Origin: Bacteroidia bacterium | GTDB taxonomy: Bacteria; Bacteroidota; Bacteroidia; SXHM01 | DNA: 64,000 nt | NCBI GenBank assembly: GCA_022072225.1 | Contig: JAJVIC010000009.1 | Coordinates: 465,746 to 529,745, forward strand | Direction: 5' to 3' | Part shown: piece by piece, positions 60,673-64,000 of the stretch | Layout: the number at the start of each line of letters is the position of its first letter | How positions within the stretch are numbered: the first letter of the stretch is position 1 | The notes under the pieces: model-generated | What the model saw: only the letters and a program-made list of their open reading frames with translations | Database searches by the model: none | Told to the model about the DNA's origin: nothing | Position numbers and translations under genes: made by a program

Positions 60673-62829
60673 TTAGTTCGCCTGCGCTGAATTTTCAGGT
60701 GCTGCTTTCTCCGGTTTTGGTAATAAAACTTTGCGCGAAAGTTTCAGTTTGCCTGTTTTTTTGTCAACTTCAATCAGTTTTACTTCCACTTCCTGTCCTT
60801 CTTTCAAAGCGTCTTCTACTTTTTCCAGTCTGCGGTGTTCAATTTCTGAAATGTGCAGCAAGCCATCTTTGCCCGGAAGTATCTCTACAAAAGCACCGAA
60901 AGGCATAATTGATTTAACTTTTCCTTTGTAGATTTCACCAACTTCGGGTGTAGCTGTAATGCCTTTAATTTTAGCCACTACGCGGTCAATAGCTTCTTTG
61001 TTCTCGGCAAGAATATCAATAATACCTACTCCGTTTACTTCTTCAATAGAAATGGTAGCACCTGTTTCGCGCTGCATTTCCTGTATTACTTTTCCGCCTG
61101 GCCCTATTACCGCGCCAATGAAGTCTTTGGCAATGGTCATTTTAACTACGCGCGGAGCGTGCGGTTTGTAATCAGCACGCGGAGCGTCAAGGGTTTTGTT
61201 CATTTCGTTCAGAATGTGCAGGCGGCCTCTTTTTGCTTGTTCCAGTGCCTCGGCCAAAACCTGATAAGAAAGTCCGTCAACCTTAAGGTCCATCTGGCAA
61301 CCGCAGATTCCGTCTTTTGTACCGGTAACTTTAAAATCCATGTCACCCAGGTGGTCTTCATCACCAAGAATATCGCTCAATACGGCATATTTTCCTTTTC
61401 CCGTAATCAGTCCCATTGCAATACCCGAAACCGGTTTTTTCAGTTTTACTCCGGCATCCATCAGTGCCAGTGTTCCAGCACAAACAGTTGCCATTGACGA
61501 AGAACCGTTTGATTCAAGAATATCAGAAACTACACGAACTGTGTACGGGTTTTCTTCGGCTGAAGGCAGCATTTGTTTTAATGAGCGCATGGCAAGGTTG
61601 CCATGGCCAACTTCGCGTCTGCCAACACCGCGGTTAGGTTTTACTTCTCCGGTTGAAAAGGAAGGGAAGTTATAATGCAGCAAAAAGTTACTGGTCCCTT
61701 CAATTACAGCGCCATCAATTAATTGCTCGTCTTGTTTGCTTCCCAACGTAACCGTAGTGAGCGATTGGGTTTCGCCTCGTGTAAAAATAGCCGAACCGTG
61801 AGCCGAAGGCAGGTAATCTACTTCGCTCCAGATTGGGCGTATTTCATCTAATTTACGCCCGTCCAAACGGGTTCTTTCGTTTAATACTGCATCGCGTACA
61901 GCGTCTTTTTCCACATCATGGAAATATTTATTAATAAAAGCTTTTTTCGCCTCAGCATCTTCAGGTGTAAGTGTTGCTGTAAATTCCGCTTTAATGGCGT
62001 CAAACGCAGCTTTTCTTTCTGCTTTATTCGGGTTTCCGTTTTTGGCTACAGCATAGCATTTATCGTATGTTGCTTTTGTAATCTGTTCTTTCAGTTCAAG
62101 GTCATGTTCTTCGTGTGAATAGGTGCGTTTTACTTTGCTCTTCTCCACTAGAGCAGCTAATTCAAGCTGGCCCTGACATTGTATCTTTATGGCATCGTGA
62201 GCAAGTTTAATGGCTTCAATCATTTCTTCTTCTGAAACCTCTTTCATTTCGCCTTCCACCATGTTTATGTCTTTTGCAGACCCTGCAACAATCAGGTCAA
62301 GTGTTGCATTTTCCAGTTCTGAGCGCAAAGGGTTAATAACGTATTTGCCGTTTATTTTAGCTACACGAACTTCTGAAATAGGCCCGTTGAATGGAATATC
62401 GGAAACCGCTAAGGCAGCTGATGCGGCCATACCTGCGAATGAATCGGGAAGAATGTCTTTGTCAGAAGAAATCAGGCTGATTAGTACTTGAACATCGGCA
62501 TGGTAATCATCAGGAAAAAGAGGGCGTAAAGCACGGTCAACCAAACGTGAAATAAGAATTTCATATTCAGAAAGACGGGCTTCGCGTTTGAAAAATCCAC
62601 CTGGAAAACGTCCAACAGCAGCATATTTTTCCTGATAATCAACAGAAAGAGGTAAAAAATCGGTTCCTGGTTTTGCTTCTTTTGTAGAGACAACAGTGGC
62701 AAGCAACATAGTGTTCCCTGTTTTCAATACAACAGAACCATCTGCCTGTTTAGCAAGTTTTCCGGTTTCAATGGTAATGGTTTTGCCATCAGCCATTGTT
62801 ATAGTTTGTGTTATAGGTTTTATTGACAT
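60673..62829 (-). CDS. pnp: Polyribonucleotide nucleotidyltransferase (PNPase)
   Basis: 718 aa. Two RNase PH-like cores (about 15-235 and 330-550, the second with [31 protein letters not shown]-type strands and [23 protein letters not shown]), then KH (about 570-620, [22 protein letters not shown]) and S1 (about 640-700, [33 protein letters not shown]). It degrades RNA 3' to 5' with phosphate and can add tails. Gene order rpsO-pnp is the classic one. A 10-bp-stem hairpin in the leader may allow autoregulation, as known in enterobacteria. Confidence 0.97.
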   Translation of the reverse strand: MSIKPITQTITMADGKTITIETGKLAKQADGSVVLKTGNTMLLATVVSTKEAKPGTDFLPLSVDYQEKYAAVGRFPGGFFKREARLSEYEILISRLVDRALRPLFPDDYHADVQVLISLISSDKDILPDSFAGMAASAALAVSDIPFNGPISEVRVAKINGKYVINPLRSELENATLDLIVAGSAKDINMVEGEMKEVSEEEMIEAIKLAHDAIKIQCQGQLELAALVEKSKVKRTYSHEEHDLELKEQITKATYDKCYAVAKNGNPNKAERKAAFDAIKAEFTATLTPEDAEAKKAFINKYFHDVEKDAVRDAVLNERTRLDGRKLDEIRPIWSEVDYLPSAHGSAIFTRGETQSLTTVTLGSKQDEQLIDGAVIEGTSNFLLHYNFPSFSTGEVKPNRGVGRREVGHGNLAMRSLKQMLPSAEENPYTVRVVSDILESNGSSSMATVCAGTLALMDAGVKLKKPVSGIAMGLITGKGKYAVLSDILGDEDHLGDMDFKVTGTKDGICGCQMDLKVDGLSYQVLAEALEQAKRGRLHILNEMNKTLDAPRADYKPHAPRVVKMTIAKDFIGAVIGPGGKVIQEMQRETGATISIEEVNGVGIIDILAENKEAIDRVVAKIKGITATPEVGEIYKGKVKSIMPFGAFVEILPGKDGLLHISEIEHRRLEKVEDALKEGQEVEVKLIEVDKKTGKLKLSRKVLLPKPEKAAPENSAQAN

Positions 62830-62873
62830 TTTGTAAATCTAAGAGTTGTGAATGTTTGAAAATTTAGAATGTT

Positions 62874-62897
62874 AATCCTTGCGTTTTCGCAAGGATT
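62874..62897 (-). promoter_or_regulatory. pnp leader hairpin
   Basis: Perfect 10-bp stem (AATCCTTGCG and complement) with an AAAA loop on the transcript, 45 bp before the pnp start, between the rpsO terminator and pnp. A leader stem-loop is where RNase III and PNPase control pnp in other bacteria; here the function is inference. Confidence 0.5.
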
Positions 62898-62914
62898 AAA
62901 CGTGAATAAATAAC

Positions 62915-62947
62915 GAAAAAAGGCAATTTTAAGAATTGCCTTTTTTC
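62915..62947 (-). terminator. rpsO terminator
   Basis: Arms 62915-62928 and 62934-62947 (GAAAAAAGGCAATT and complement), 5-base loop, A/T runs at both ends. It lies 17 bp past the rpsO stop. Confidence 0.88.
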
Positions 62948-62963
62948 AATTATTGTCCGATTA

Positions 62964-63233
62964 TTATTTACGGATTTTGAGTTTTTTGATTACTTCCCTG
63001 TAAGCTTCAATATCTTTGTTTTTAAGATAGTTGAGCAGGCTGGTGCGTTTACCTACCAGATTAACAAGTGCACGTTGAGTGCCAAAATCTTTAGGATTTT
63101 TTTTGAGATGTTCGGTCAGGTGGTTCACACGCAGTGTGAATAATGCTGCCTGTCCTTCAGTAGAGCCGGTATCTTTAGCTGATTTGCCGTGCTTTTTGAA
63201 AATTTCTTGTTTCTTTTCTTTTGTCAAATACAT
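62964..63233 (-). CDS. rpsO: 30S ribosomal protein S15
   Basis: 89 aa, the usual length. Diagnostic S15 segments: KDTGSTEGQAALFTLRVNHLTEHL, KDFGTQRALVNLVGKRTSLLNYLKNKD and a C-terminal LKIRK-type end. It binds 16S rRNA in the central domain and the bridge to the large subunit. It has a consensus promoter 49-78 bp upstream and its own terminator, followed by pnp. Confidence 0.98.
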   Translation of the reverse strand: MYLTKEKKQEIFKKHGKSAKDTGSTEGQAALFTLRVNHLTEHLKKNPKDFGTQRALVNLVGKRTSLLNYLKNKDIEAYREVIKKLKIRK

Positions 63234-63281
63234 GATGCGTCTTTTTTGCGTCTTTTGTTATTTTTTCGTTTAGTAGGGCGG

Positions 63282-63311
63282 CAAAGGTAGAAATTTATTC
63301 CTAACAGCCAA
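63282..63311 (-). promoter_or_regulatory. rpsO promoter
   Basis: On the minus strand TTG (63311-63309), 19 bp, then TACCTTTG (63289-63282): a perfect TTG-N19-TAnnTTTG promoter, 48 bp before the ATG. Confidence 0.75.
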
Positions 63312-63325
63312 CAAATGTCAAAAAT

Positions 63326-64000
63326 TTAAGCTGCAAAGAATTTTAAGGTCTGGGCCAGCTTGCTTTTGAGGTTCTTTCGCTCCACGATAAAGTCCAGAAA
63401 GCCATGTTCCAAAAGGAATTCAGAGGTCTGGAAGTCTTTAGGAAGGTCTTTTCCTATGGTTTCTCTTACCACGCGAGGCCCTGCAAAGCCTATCAATGCG
63501 CCCGGCTCGGCTATATTCAGGTCGCCCAACATGGCATAAGAGGCGGTAACGCCACCGGTTGTTGGATCTGTAATTAATGATATATAAGGGATTTTTGCTT
63601 TGCCAAGCTGAGCAAGTTTAACCGAAGTTTTAGCCATTTGCATCAGCGAGTGAGCAGCTTCCATCATTCGTGCACCACCCGATTTTGAGATAATAATCAG
63701 GGGCGTTTTCTTTTTTATGCAGCAATCAATAGCACGCGCTATTTTTTCGCCTACCACGGCTCCCATTGAACCGCCTATAAAAGCGAAATCCATGCAGGCA
63801 ACCATGGTTTCTATTCCTTCTATCTTTCCTGTAGCGGTTGATATGGCATCTTTTAAGCCTGTTTTCTTTTCAGAAGCGGCTAAGCGTTCGGTATATTTTT
63901 GGGTATCAGTAAAATTGAGCGGGTCGGCAGAACTAAGGTTGGCATTTACTTCTTTGAATTTGCCTTCGTCAAAAAGGATGCTGAAATATTCTTTTGAGCC
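63326..64000 (-). CDS. accD: Acetyl-CoA carboxylase carboxyltransferase subunit beta, C-terminal part
   Basis: The frame runs to the right edge, so the N-terminus (with the zinc ribbon) is outside. The visible 224 residues have [95 protein letters not shown] and [33 protein letters not shown], all AccD signatures that build the carboxybiotin/CoA site. With AccA it makes malonyl-CoA for fatty acid synthesis. It ends 92 bp before rpsO and shares its 3' side with the rpsO promoter. Confidence 0.96.
   Translation of the reverse strand, partial: GSKEYFSILFDEGKFKEVNANLSSADPLNFTDTQKYTERLAASEKKTGLKDAISTATGKIEGIETMVACMDFAFIGGSMGAVVGEKIARAIDCCIKKKTPLIIISKSGGARMMEAAHSLMQMAKTSVKLAQLGKAKIPYISLITDPTTGGVTASYAMLGDLNIAEPGALIGFAGPRVVRETIGKDLPKDFQTSEFLLEHGFLDFIVERKNLKSKLAQTLKFFAA

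Overview
The window looks like chromosomal DNA of a Bacteroidota bacterium, Gram-negative and probably free-living. The signs are cargo proteins with type IX secretion (T9SS) C-terminal domains, a SprB-like repeat adhesin, a SusC-type TonB receptor with an N-terminal carboxypeptidase-like domain, lpxK and tamB, a short (287 aa) primary sigma factor, and promoters of the Bacteroidota form TTG-N19/20-TAnnTTTG. Most genes lack a Shine-Dalgarno sequence and have A/C-rich leaders instead. I see no rRNA, tRNA or CRISPR array. Genus cannot be fixed from this sequence.

Layout. 1-7.4 kb: the start of a secreted hydrolase, then two co-directional membrane glycosyltransferase-type genes. The second is split by a complete 3,758-bp IS1595-family element (1824-5581) carrying a transposase, an N6-adenine DNA methyltransferase with a nuclease-like N-terminus, a half-size specificity subunit and a 47-aa ORF. 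7.4-12.3 kb: a lipoprotein, a DinB-like protein, a secreted protein, comB, gcvT and a GT4 glycosyltransferase. 12.3-17.4 kb: a giant SprB-like T9SS type B protein. 17.6-26 kb: an accessory block of small TPR proteins, lipoproteins, a guanidino-modifying-superfamily enzyme, a lysine-tailed protein, a 63-bp tandem repeat array and an orphan LuxR regulator. A 39-bp element occurs upstream of both minus-strand gene groups in this block. 26.3-36.8 kb: a fibre-like secreted protein, a lipoprotein, a TonB receptor, and a TMTC-like TPR membrane protein coupled to a carbamoyltransferase. 36.9-43.1 kb: a TPR protein, a zinc-ribbon coiled coil, a Nif3-like protein, another TPR protein, lpxK and a purine nucleoside phosphorylase. 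43.1-48.8 kb: a three-gene surface-protein operon that includes a PID-CTERM-like miniprotein. 48.9-64 kb: mostly core genes (rarA, tamB, tsaD, rpe, primary sigma factor, pnp, rpsO, accD) with a few secreted proteins.

How the genes fit together. The window mixes housekeeping (RNA turnover and translation: rpsO, pnp, tsaD; fatty acid and lipid A synthesis: accD, lpxK; one-carbon and pentose metabolism: gcvT, rpe) with envelope biogenesis (tamB, TonB receptor, glycosyltransferases, T9SS cargo).

Three signals stand out. First, the insertion element is intact to the base (perfect inverted repeats, 8-bp target duplication) and carries a translationally coupled modification operon; removing it rebuilds the interrupted gene. 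Second, dispersed palindromic and 7-bp repeats, usually intergenic, also occur inside reading frames: they form parts of three signal peptides and an in-frame insertion in TsaD, recalling Rickettsia palindromic elements. Third, the 39-bp element sits at the same distance from a -7-like box upstream of two separate minus-strand gene groups, which suggests shared control.
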